Assembly: GCF_014649995.1 (NCBI RefSeq)
Contig: NZ_BMUC01000021.1
Coordinates: 71,382-121,269, forward strand
Length of the DNA stretch: 49,888 bases
Reading direction: 5' to 3'
DNA from: Streptomyces griseoflavus
GTDB lineage: Bacteria; Actinomycetota; Actinomycetes; Streptomycetales; Streptomycetaceae
A program made the translations under genes and the position numbers. The notes beneath the pieces were generated by a model. It was given only the letters and a program-made list of their open reading frames with translations. It did not search any database and had not been told where the DNA came from. Shown piece after piece: positions 1 through 6,852 of this stretch (the stretch's first letter is position 1; every line of letters begins with the position of its first letter).

Positions 1-10
1 GGAAGTCGAC

Positions 11-46
11 AGGGAGCCGCACCGGAATCATCCGGTGCGGCTCCCT
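11..46. terminator. Bidirectional hairpin terminator
   Basis: Perfect inverted repeat with 16-bp arms (11-26 and 31-46) and a 4-nt loop, lying just past the stop of the CHAT protein gene. The length and perfection of the stem, and its position downstream of a stop codon, fit an intrinsic terminator of the Streptomyces kind that lacks a long U tract. Confidence 0.8.
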
Positions 47-86
47 TCGTCACGCCGTCGCGCGTGGCCACCGCCGACCACCGGGT

Positions 87-2720
87 TCACGCCGCCCCGA
101 ACGCGGTGAACGCCCACCCCGTCGCCCGGTGCAACGCGTCCCGCGGCAGCGCGCCGCGGGCGTCGCGCAACGCCTCCGCCAGGGAGAGCCCCCGGTCCAG
201 GCCCTCGTGCAGGGCGAGCATCAGCGGCACGACCGCCGCGTCGTTGACCGGCGCGCTGCACGCCACCACCCCCGCCGTGCCCAGCGGCAGCAACGCCGTG
301 ACCAGGCCGAGGAGTTCGTCCGCGCCGACCGAGGCGAAGCGGGCCGTGTCGCAGCACGACAGGATGATCCGGTACGGACTGCGGTCCAGCCGCTCGAAAT
401 CGTGCACGATCAGCGGACCGTCGGCCATCCGCAGGGACGAGAACAGCGGCCCGTCCGCGCGGAACGCACCGTGCGCGGCGATGTGCGCCAGCACCGCCCC
501 GTCCAGCTCCGTCAGCACCCGCGGAACCGTCGCGTCCTCGTGCTCCAAAACCGTCGCACCGCCGTAGCGGCCCGCCAGTTCCGGCACCTCCGCGCCGCCC
601 GTCGCCAGGCCCGGACCACGCACCAGCACCTGGCGGCCCCCGCGCGGCGGCGCCGTCTCCTTCGCCCGCAGCCAGCTGCTCGCCGACGGCGACACGCTCA
701 GCACCCGCTCCCGCAGCGACGGAAGCAGCGCCCACGGCACCCGGTGCAGCCGCCCGGGCGGCACGATCACCACCGGCCCGTCCCCGAGGTGCGCCGCGGC
801 CGGACCCAGCAGCAACTCCTCCAGCCGCCGGCCGGCCGCCTCCACCACCGGCAGCCGCGCCTGCGCCCCCGGATGGGCCAGCCGCCGCAACCCCGCCTGT
901 ACGTGCTCCGCCTCCGTCTCGGCCGCCGCCAGCAGCCCCGCCTCGAACCTGCGCACCCTGCCCCGCCCGCACAGCAGGACCTGCACCCGCCCGTCGAGCA
1001 CGGCCAGCTCCACCAGCCGTACGTCCTCACCCAGCCGCGCCAGCAGCCGGCCGGCGTCGAAGCGGTCCCCGCCGTCCGGAGCCGCACCCCGCATGTGCAG
1101 GGTCCGGGACCGGATCTCCCGTTCCAGGCGCCGCTGTTCCCGCTCCAGGGCCGGCACGGGCCTGCCCTCCATCCGGGATTCCTCCGCGCGGGCGGCGATC
1201 TCCCGGTAGGCCGTCATGTCGCTGAGCAGCGCGGGGTCGGCCGGGGGACGGGTGGGCGGCGCCGACAGGGCGGTGGCCCGCCAGCGCTCGCTCCACACCA
1301 GCAGCCGCCGCGGCCCGCCCGAGACCATGCCGGCCTTCTGCGCGAGCGCGGCCAGCTCGGCGCCCTGCGCGGTGGCCCGGGCCCGCAGCTCGGAGGCGCC
1401 CAGCGTCATCCGGTGGTCGTCGAGCACGTCCAGACCGCGCCGGCACGCCTCCAGCACTCCGCGCGGGGAACCGGCGGCCTGCGCGCGCAGCGCCTGGGCC
1501 GCCCAGCCCGTCATCCGCGCGAGCGGCGGCCCGCCGCGCCGGCTGCGCGCGGCGGCCGCCAGATGCCGCTCCGCGTCCGCCGTCCAGCCGAGGTCCAGCG
1601 CGATCCGGCCCGCCAGCAGCGACGCCTCGGGCGCCGCCGGAGCGCCCAGCGCGACCAACTGCTCCGCCACCGCCGCCGCGTCCGCGACCAGCCGGCCCGA
1701 ACCGCGCCCCGCCGCGTGCCGGGCCCCGATCAGCACCAGCCGGGCGTGCGCCTCCCACCAGGTGCGCCGCTGCCCCGCGAACAGCCGCACCGCCAGCGCC
1801 GCCCGCGCGATCGCCGTCCCCGGCTCGTCCGCCAGCCGGGCCGCCCGCGCCGCGGCCAGCAGCAGCTCCGCCCTGCGCGTCGACTGCCCGCCGATCCCGT
1901 CCAGCGCGTCCAGCGCGGTGTCCGCCTCGGCCAGCGCCTCCGCCGCCAGCCCCGCCGCCATCAGCACCTCGCAGCGCCGGATGCTCAGCATGAACGTGGG
2001 CGTGCCCAGCTTGGCGTACCGTTCCTCCGCCTCGTCGAGCAGGCGCAGCGCGACCGGGACGTCACCCGCGCGGAACGCAGCCAGGCCCCGGCTCTCCACG
2101 GAGTCCGCCTTGTCGTGCTCCTGGCCGGTGGTCTCCCAGAGGGCCTCCGCCGCGGCGAAGTCGGAGTCCGCCCGGTCCACCGAACCGAGCGCGAGGTGCA
2201 CCGTCGCCCGCAGCGTCAGCGCGCGCGCCGTCCAGATGACGTCATCGGCCTGCCGCAGTACGGGAATCGCCCGCCGTACGTCCTCCAGCGCCTCCCTGTG
2301 GTGGCCCAGCACCCACCACGAGTACGCCAGCCGGAACAGCACCCGCGCGCGGGTGTGCCCGCTGCCGCGCTCGACACCCCGGCGCAGGGCGTCCATGCCC
2401 TGCCGGGTGCGTCCCGCGTGCACCAGCGCCACCCCGAGCGTGGCGAGGACGTCCGCCTCCCGCTCCGCCGACTCCGCGCGTGCCGCCCAGGCCCGCGCCC
2501 GCCGCAGATGGCTCAGGGCGAGCCGCATGTCGCCGAAGTCCCGCTGCCAGATGCCGATCACCTGATGGGCGACGGAGGCGTGCAGCGGCGCGGGACGGCC
2601 GCGCAGGACCTCTTCGGCCCCCGCCAGCGCCTCACCCGGTGCGGCGAACACCATCGGCAGCAGTTCCAGCACCGAGTCGCTTCCGGCTGTCACCCCACGA
2701 TGGTAGTGCTCCGCGACCAC
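87..2720 (-). CDS. TPR-CHAT caspase-like cysteine protease
   Basis: 877-residue cytoplasmic protein. Residues of about 30-450 form Ala/Leu-rich helical pairs of the tetratricopeptide kind. The C-terminal third is a CHAT domain (caspase HetF associated with TPRs, clan CD). The expected dyad is present: His750 in HIAAHGAF and Cys790 in ILSCCDTA. CHAT proteins are arginine/lysine-type endopeptidases or their relatives and often act as effectors in bacterial programmed-death or defence systems. No signal peptide or membrane segment is visible. The start is a GTG; GTG at 2693 is an alternative. The gene diverges from a subtilase gene across only about 100 bp, which is itself followed by a sigma factor, suggesting one functional unit. 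The substrate is unknown. Confidence 0.88.
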   Translation of the reverse strand: MVAEHYHRGVTAGSDSVLELLPMVFAAPGEALAGAEEVLRGRPAPLHASVAHQVIGIWQRDFGDMRLALSHLRRARAWAARAESAEREADVLATLGVALVHAGRTRQGMDALRRGVERGSGHTRARVLFRLAYSWWVLGHHREALEDVRRAIPVLRQADDVIWTARALTLRATVHLALGSVDRADSDFAAAEALWETTGQEHDKADSVESRGLAAFRAGDVPVALRLLDEAEERYAKLGTPTFMLSIRRCEVLMAAGLAAEALAEADTALDALDGIGGQSTRRAELLLAAARAARLADEPGTAIARAALAVRLFAGQRRTWWEAHARLVLIGARHAAGRGSGRLVADAAAVAEQLVALGAPAAPEASLLAGRIALDLGWTADAERHLAAAARSRRGGPPLARMTGWAAQALRAQAAGSPRGVLEACRRGLDVLDDHRMTLGASELRARATAQGAELAALAQKAGMVSGGPRRLLVWSERWRATALSAPPTRPPADPALLSDMTAYREIAARAEESRMEGRPVPALEREQRRLEREIRSRTLHMRGAAPDGGDRFDAGRLLARLGEDVRLVELAVLDGRVQVLLCGRGRVRRFEAGLLAAAETEAEHVQAGLRRLAHPGAQARLPVVEAAGRRLEELLLGPAAAHLGDGPVVIVPPGRLHRVPWALLPSLRERVLSVSPSASSWLRAKETAPPRGGRQVLVRGPGLATGGAEVPELAGRYGGATVLEHEDATVPRVLTELDGAVLAHIAAHGAFRADGPLFSSLRMADGPLIVHDFERLDRSPYRIILSCCDTARFASVGADELLGLVTALLPLGTAGVVACSAPVNDAAVVPLMLALHEGLDRGLSLAEALRDARGALPRDALHRATGWAFTAFGAA

Positions 2721-2760
2721 GCCCCACAGATGTGATGTTGTATCAAAAGGACGTCCATCG

Positions 2761-2778
2761 GCTCTCCTTCAGGAGAGC
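2761..2778 (+). promoter_or_regulatory. Small hairpin in the leader between CHAT and subtilase genes
   Basis: GCTCTCC, loop TTCA, then GGAGAGC: a perfect 7-bp stem in the short divergent intergenic region, about 40 bp before the subtilase start. The preceding 30 bp are unusually AT-rich for this genome and probably hold the promoter, but I cannot assign -10 and -35 boxes with confidence. The hairpin could be an operator or an element of the mRNA leader. Confidence 0.35.
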
Positions 2779-2818
2779 TCCGCGGCCCCGGCCGCGCCAC
2801 CCGAGTGGAGGACCCGCC

Positions 2819-4249
2819 ATGGCACCACAGCGATTCCGTGAGCAGTTCGCGCAGATCCAGCGTTCCATGCCCGACGTCCCCCTCGCGATCGGTCCGGACG
2901 ACGCGGGCGAGTTCCTCTACGAGAAGGGCGTCGTCCTCGCCCGCGACGGGGAGGAGGCCCGCGTCGTCGAGGACACGGTGCGGCAGCACTTCACCACCTT
3001 CGCCGGACTCGCACCGGACCACGTGCGCCGCGCGGGCCCCGAGACCAACCGCTCCGGCATCACCCGCATCCAGGTCGCCGACCCGGGCCGGGGCGACGGC
3101 AGCGGCGACCCCGCGGTGGCGGGCGCGCTGCGCGCCCTCTCGGCGACCGAGGGCCGCGCGGGACACCGGATGATCAGCCGCAACCACGTGGTGTCGATCG
3201 CCGTCAACGCCTGCCCCGGCGACGAACCCGTGCCCGTGGCGCCCGGCACACCGCCCAATCCGGGCGCCGCCGAGGGCGACCACGACCCGGACAGCGCCGT
3301 CGGCGTCCTCGTCATCGACACCGGCCTCATGCACGACCACGGCTCCTACCCGCTGCTCGCCCACACCCGCGGCGACGCCCAGGTCGCCGAGTGCGACGGC
3401 GACGGCATCCTCCAGCAGTACTGCGGCCACGGCACGTTCATCGCCGGACTCGTCGCCGCGGTCGCCCCCAACACCGACATCACCGTGCGCGGCACGCTCA
3501 ACGACGCGGGGGCCGTCCTGGAGTCCGAGTTCGGCGAGAAGCTCTTCGAGGCGGTCGACGAGGGCGGCTGGCCCGACGTCATCAGCCTCTCCGCCGGGAC
3601 CTCCAACGGCCGCACCGACGGCCTCCTCGGGGTCGACGCCTTCATGCGCGAACTGCGCGCACAGCGCACCCTGCTGGTCGCCGCCGCCGGGAACAACGGC
3701 AGCGCCACGCCCTTCTGGCCCGCCGCCTACGCGGACCTGCCCGGCTACGAGGACGCCGTGCTGTCCGTCGGCGCCCTGCGCGGTGACGGCGAGTACGGCG
3801 CCTGCTTCAGCAACCACGGCGGCTGGGTGAAGGCGTACGCGCCCGGCGAGCGCCTCACCAGCGCCCTCACCGGCTTCGACACCCCCGTCCCGTACGTGTA
3901 CCAGCACTCCACGTACGACGCCTGCCGCTACGGCTTCACCTACCCCTGCACCTGCCTCCACCCGCGCCACAACGGGGTGCTGAGCGAGGACGGCGGCCCC
4001 GCCAAGCCGGACCAGGTGATGTTCGAGGGACTCGCCCAGTGGAGCGGTACCTCGTTCGCCACCCCCGTCGCCGTCGGCATGATCGCCGCCCACATGACCG
4101 CGCGGGCGGAGACCGACCCCCGCACGGCGCGACGGCGGCTCATGGACGCCACCACGGAGTTCGCCGAGGTCCGCGGGTCGCACGTGCCCGCCCTGCTTCC
4201 GCCCACCTGGCGCCCGGTGCGGGTGTCACCGCCCGTGGCCCGGGCGTGA
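2819..4249 (+). CDS. Cytoplasmic S8 (subtilisin-like) serine protease
   Basis: 476 residues. The S8 catalytic triad is complete: Asp167 (VLVIDTG), His204 (GHGTFIAG), Ser412 (SGTSFATP), plus the oxyanion Asn292 (AAAGNNG). The ATG at 2819 is chosen because GTGGAGGA lies about 8 bp upstream; an open frame extends further 5' into the CHAT gene but has no support. There is no signal peptide, so it probably acts inside the cell, unlike most Streptomyces subtilases. Residues 1-155 are a non-catalytic N-terminal region. Between Asn292 and Ser412 lies an insertion holding a Cys/His cluster (Cys369, Cys377, Cys379, His381, His384), a possible metal site. It lies between the divergent CHAT protease and the downstream sigma factor. 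Confidence 0.9.
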   Translation: MAPQRFREQFAQIQRSMPDVPLAIGPDDAGEFLYEKGVVLARDGEEARVVEDTVRQHFTTFAGLAPDHVRRAGPETNRSGITRIQVADPGRGDGSGDPAVAGALRALSATEGRAGHRMISRNHVVSIAVNACPGDEPVPVAPGTPPNPGAAEGDHDPDSAVGVLVIDTGLMHDHGSYPLLAHTRGDAQVAECDGDGILQQYCGHGTFIAGLVAAVAPNTDITVRGTLNDAGAVLESEFGEKLFEAVDEGGWPDVISLSAGTSNGRTDGLLGVDAFMRELRAQRTLLVAAAGNNGSATPFWPAAYADLPGYEDAVLSVGALRGDGEYGACFSNHGGWVKAYAPGERLTSALTGFDTPVPYVYQHSTYDACRYGFTYPCTCLHPRHNGVLSEDGGPAKPDQVMFEGLAQWSGTSFATPVAVGMIAAHMTARAETDPRTARRRLMDATTEFAEVRGSHVPALLPPTWRPVRVSPPVARA

Positions 4250-4308
4250 GGACCGGAGTCGTCCCCTCCGCGGCGTACGATGACGTGCCGTACACGAGGG
4301 GTGGGACC

Positions 4309-4884
4309 GTGGAGCACAGGGAAGTCGGCGCGTTGGTCCGGTCCGCTGTCGACGGTGACGCGGCGGCCTGGAAGGCGATCGTGGAAGGGCTGGGCCCGCT
4401 GGTGTGGTCCGTGGTGCGCGCGCACCGGCTCTCCGACGCCGACGCGCACGAGGTGTGCCAGACCGTGTGGTTCAGGTTCGCCCAGCATCTGGGGCGGATC
4501 CGGGAACCGGAGAAGGCGGGCTCCTGGCTGGCCAGCACCGCGCGCCACGAGTGCCTGAAGGTGCACAGGAACGCGCGACGGCTGATGCTGACGGACGATC
4601 CGCACCTGCTGGACCGGGTCAGCGAGGACGGCTCGCCGGAGCAGTCGCTGCTGGAGGCGGAGGAAGCGGAGGCGCGGAGCGAGAGCGTGCGGCGGTTGTG
4701 GCAGGAGTTCGAGGAACTCGGCGAGCGGTGCAGGCAGTTGCTCCGCGTGCTGATCGCCTCGCCGCCGCCCAGTTATCAGGAGGTGTCCGCCGCGCTCGAC
4801 ATCGCGGTGGGCAGCATCGGGCCGCTGCGCCAGCGCTGTCTGCGCCGGCTGCGGGCCCGGCTCGAGGCACGGGGGGCGACGTGA
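4309..4884 (+). CDS. ECF-type RNA polymerase sigma factor
   Basis: 191 residues. Region 2 (about 10-80) includes VCQTVWFRFAQHL and the WLASTARHECL segment typical of sigma2.4. Region 4 (about 125-185) is a helix-turn-helix, SYQEVSAALDIAVGSIGPLR. The two are joined by an acidic linker. No sigma3 domain is present. The GTG start at 4309 follows CGAGGGG at the right distance. It begins 59 bp after the subtilase stop and overlaps the next gene by 4 bp (GTGA), so it is translationally coupled to it. No recognisable zinc anti-sigma factor is adjacent, so control may be by the small downstream protein or by the flanking proteases; this is inference. Confidence 0.88.
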   Translation: MEHREVGALVRSAVDGDAAAWKAIVEGLGPLVWSVVRAHRLSDADAHEVCQTVWFRFAQHLGRIREPEKAGSWLASTARHECLKVHRNARRLMLTDDPHLLDRVSEDGSPEQSLLEAEEAEARSESVRRLWQEFEELGERCRQLLRVLIASPPPSYQEVSAALDIAVGSIGPLRQRCLRRLRARLEARGAT

Positions 4885-5378
4885 GCGACAAGAACGACAC
4901 GAACGACACGAACGGCGCGAACGACGGCGCGGGATGGGACGACGGCTTCGACACCGGGCTGCTGGAGGAGGAACTCCGGCAGGCGGCGGCCGTCCTGGAC
5001 CCGCTGCCTCCCGCCCTGCTGCAGAGCGCCGTCGACGCCTACGCGTTGTACGACCTCGACGCCCGCGTCGCCGAGCTGACCTTCGACTCGCTGGTCGACG
5101 CCATCCCGGTCAGGGGAGCGACGGACGTGCCGCGCATGCTGACGTTCAGCGCGGGCGGGGTGACGCTGGACGTGGAGGTGAGCGCGCAGGGCCTGATGGG
5201 TCAGGTGCTGCCGCCCCAGCCGGCCCGCATCGAGGTACTCGGCGGCCCGCGGACGACCGCGGCGCTCACCGCCGACGACATGGGCCGCTTCGCCGCGGAC
5301 ACCACCCCCGCCGGCCCTTTCGCGCTGCGCCTGCGCGCCGGCGACGAGGTGGTCACCACGGAATGGCTCCGCGCCTGA
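4881..5378 (+). CDS. Unknown protein coupled to the sigma factor
   Basis: 165 residues, GTG start overlapping the sigma-factor stop. I do not recognise the family with certainty. The first 20 residues are a disordered Asn/Asp/Thr-rich repeat tail. Residues of about 28-65 are helical (LLEEELRQAAAVLDPLPPAL, then VDAYALYDLDARVAELTFDSL). The remainder alternates hydrophobic beta-strand-like segments (MLTFSAGGVTLDVEV, ARIEVLGG, FALRLRAGDEVVTTEWL). It has no membrane segment, so it is not a classical membrane anti-sigma factor. Coupling to the sigma gene suggests a regulator, adaptor or protease substrate. Confidence 0.75.
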   Translation: MSDKNDTNDTNGANDGAGWDDGFDTGLLEEELRQAAAVLDPLPPALLQSAVDAYALYDLDARVAELTFDSLVDAIPVRGATDVPRMLTFSAGGVTLDVEVSAQGLMGQVLPPQPARIEVLGGPRTTAALTADDMGRFAADTTPAGPFALRLRAGDEVVTTEWLRA

Positions 5379-5477
5379 CCCCTCCGGTGGCGGAGGTGTG
5401 ACCGCCTCGTCCGGCCTCCCACGGGCCGCGGCCCGGACGGGCCGCAGCCGGAGACGCCCCTACGGGGGCATCCGGGC

Positions 5478-5498
5478 GGGGCCCGGTGACCGGGCCCC
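5478..5498. terminator. Hairpin terminator between convergent genes
   Basis: GGGGCCCGGT (5478-5487) pairs perfectly with ACCGGGCCCC (5489-5498) around one base. It sits between the stop of the sigma-associated gene and the stop of the convergent N-formylglutamate amidohydrolase gene, as expected of a shared terminator. Confidence 0.65.
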
Positions 5499-5528
5499 GC
5501 GGCGCACGGACCGCCGCGGCGCCGGGCG

Positions 5529-6344
5529 TCAGCCGGAAACCGCGTCGACGAGGGCGGCGAGTGCCGAGGCGAGGGGGGACAGGCCCTCGTGCGGGGCGCC
5601 GCCCGGTTCGGTCATGTAGGTGTCCCGGCGGATCTCCACCATCAGCGCGGACACCTCGGCACGCTTCCCGAAGAACTCCAGCGGCACGTACGTGCCGGCG
5701 AACGGGCTGTCCAGCCCCGTCTCCCCGCACGGGGCGAACGCCTCCCGGGCCGCGTCCAGGAGCGCGGGCGGGGTGTGGAAGGAGTCGGTGCCCAGGCAGA
5801 TCTCCGGCCGCGGCCCGTCGCCGTGCAGTTCGTAGGGCAGCGGCGCGCTCGGGTACGAGTGCACGTCGATGATCACGGCCCGCCCGGTCGCCGCGAGCCG
5901 CCCGGCGACCGCCTCCGTCATCGCCCGCGCGTACGGCCGGAAGTACCGCTCGACCAGCGGCTTGGCGTCGAACCCGTCGGGCCGCAGCACGTCCTTGTGC
6001 GTGGTCCGTGTGTAGACCGCGCCCATGCCGGCGGACAGCATCTCCTCGCGCTCGTCCGGGAACCGCTCCGGATCGACGACCAGCCGCGACAGCCGGTTCA
6101 CGAACCGCCACGGCACGACACCGGCCGCCCGGGCCGCCGCCTCGGCGATCGACGCGGTGTGCGAGTCGGTGATGTGGTCCAGTTCCCGCTCCAGAGCGGC
6201 GTCGTCGAGCACGATCCCGGGCCGGACGTCGGCGGGTATCTGCCGCGCCGAGTGCGGGACGTGGAGGATCACGGGGGAGTCGGCGTCGCCGGGAAGGAAC
6301 GCGAAGGACGGCGGGACATCGGTCAACGGCGTGACATCGGTCAT
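5529..6344 (-). CDS. N-formylglutamate amidohydrolase family protein
   Basis: 271 residues, the usual length for this zinc-dependent family, which releases formate and glutamate from N-formylglutamate (last step of one histidine-degradation route). Diagnostic features seen are the N-terminal ILHVPHSARQIP, the ELDHITDSHT segment, NRLSRLVVDPERFPDE, and VIIDVHSYPS. The ATG start at 6344 is in a divergent promoter region shared with the DUF5713 gene. No other hut genes are nearby, so the physiological substrate may differ from that of HutG. Confidence 0.87.
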   Translation of the reverse strand: MTDVTPLTDVPPSFAFLPGDADSPVILHVPHSARQIPADVRPGIVLDDAALERELDHITDSHTASIAEAAARAAGVVPWRFVNRLSRLVVDPERFPDEREEMLSAGMGAVYTRTTHKDVLRPDGFDAKPLVERYFRPYARAMTEAVAGRLAATGRAVIIDVHSYPSAPLPYELHGDGPRPEICLGTDSFHTPPALLDAAREAFAPCGETGLDSPFAGTYVPLEFFGKRAEVSALMVEIRRDTYMTEPGGAPHEGLSPLASALAALVDAVSG

Positions 6345-6360
6345 GCGGCTGCTCCGGGAG

Positions 6361-6411
6361 CGTTGTCAGTGGTGCACGGAAGGATCAAGGTGCCACATGC
6401 CACTGACAACG
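6361..6411. promoter_or_regulatory. Divergent promoter region with facing TTGTCAGTGG elements
   Basis: CGTTGTCAGTGG (6361-6372) is repeated as a perfect inverted copy (6400-6411). Each copy carries TTGTCA, a plausible -35 box, pointing toward the opposite flank. On the + strand TTGTCA is followed after 17 bp by CAAGGT. TTGTCAGTGG also resembles the upstream half of the RecA-NDp/PafBC-type promoter, but TAnnnT is absent at that motif's usual spacing. Confidence 0.5.
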
Positions 6412-6430
6412 CCGACAGCGAAGGACCCTC

Positions 6431-6772
6431 GTGCCGATCAGCAACGCGTACGTGACCGGCCGCCCGTTCCTGCGGGCCCTGTACCGGAGCGACTACTACC
6501 CCGACCACGTGGTGGACCGGGGCCGGGCGATCCTGCTCGCCCTGTGCGCACGCATCGAGGCGGACCGCCCCGCGGACCTGGCCGGGCTGTACGCGCTCAC
6601 CCACGCCGCCACCGAGGAGTTCAACGCTCTCCAGGACGAGTTCGGGGCGGCCGGCAGCGAGATCGACACGGTGGCCCGGGACGGGATCGGCGGGGAATTC
6701 CGCTTCGTCGCCCGGGCGTACGGCTTCGCCGACGCCGACGTCGAGGAACTGATCGCCCCGCGCGACTGGTGA
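6431..6772 (+). CDS. DUF5713 family protein
   Basis: 113 residues, soluble and acidic. The sequence FLRALYRSDYYPDHVVDRG, the LTHAATEEFNAL core and the terminal YGFADADVEELIAPRDW match my recollection of the small DUF5713 family of actinobacteria, whose function is unknown. GTG start with AAGGA five bases upstream. Likely monocistronic: it shares a divergent promoter region with the N-formylglutamate amidohydrolase gene and is followed by a strong hairpin. Confidence 0.8.
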   Translation: MPISNAYVTGRPFLRALYRSDYYPDHVVDRGRAILLALCARIEADRPADLAGLYALTHAATEEFNALQDEFGAAGSEIDTVARDGIGGEFRFVARAYGFADADVEELIAPRDW

Positions 6773-6793
6773 CCCGTCGCGCGGGCCGCGAAC

Positions 6794-6839
6794 GCGGATC
6801 CGCCCCGGCCGGGCGCGGTGCCGGCCGGGGCGGATCCGC
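6794..6839. terminator. Hairpin terminator between convergent genes
   Basis: A 19-bp perfect stem (6794-6812 with 6821-6839) and 8-nt loop between the stop codons of the DUF5713 gene and the convergent isocitrate dehydrogenase gene. Among the longest stems in this window. Confidence 0.85.
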
Positions 6840-6852
6840 CCTGCTGCGAGCG

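Noticed and set aside
129-2735. An 868-codon + strand frame opposite the CHAT gene
   Set aside because: Arg/Gln/Pro-rich translation typical of antisense frames; the minus strand encodes the CHAT catalytic dyad.
4900-4935. Short tandem AACGACACG-type DNA repeat
   Set aside because: It lies inside the small sigma-linked gene and simply encodes its NDTNDTN tail; not a CRISPR or mobile-element repeat.
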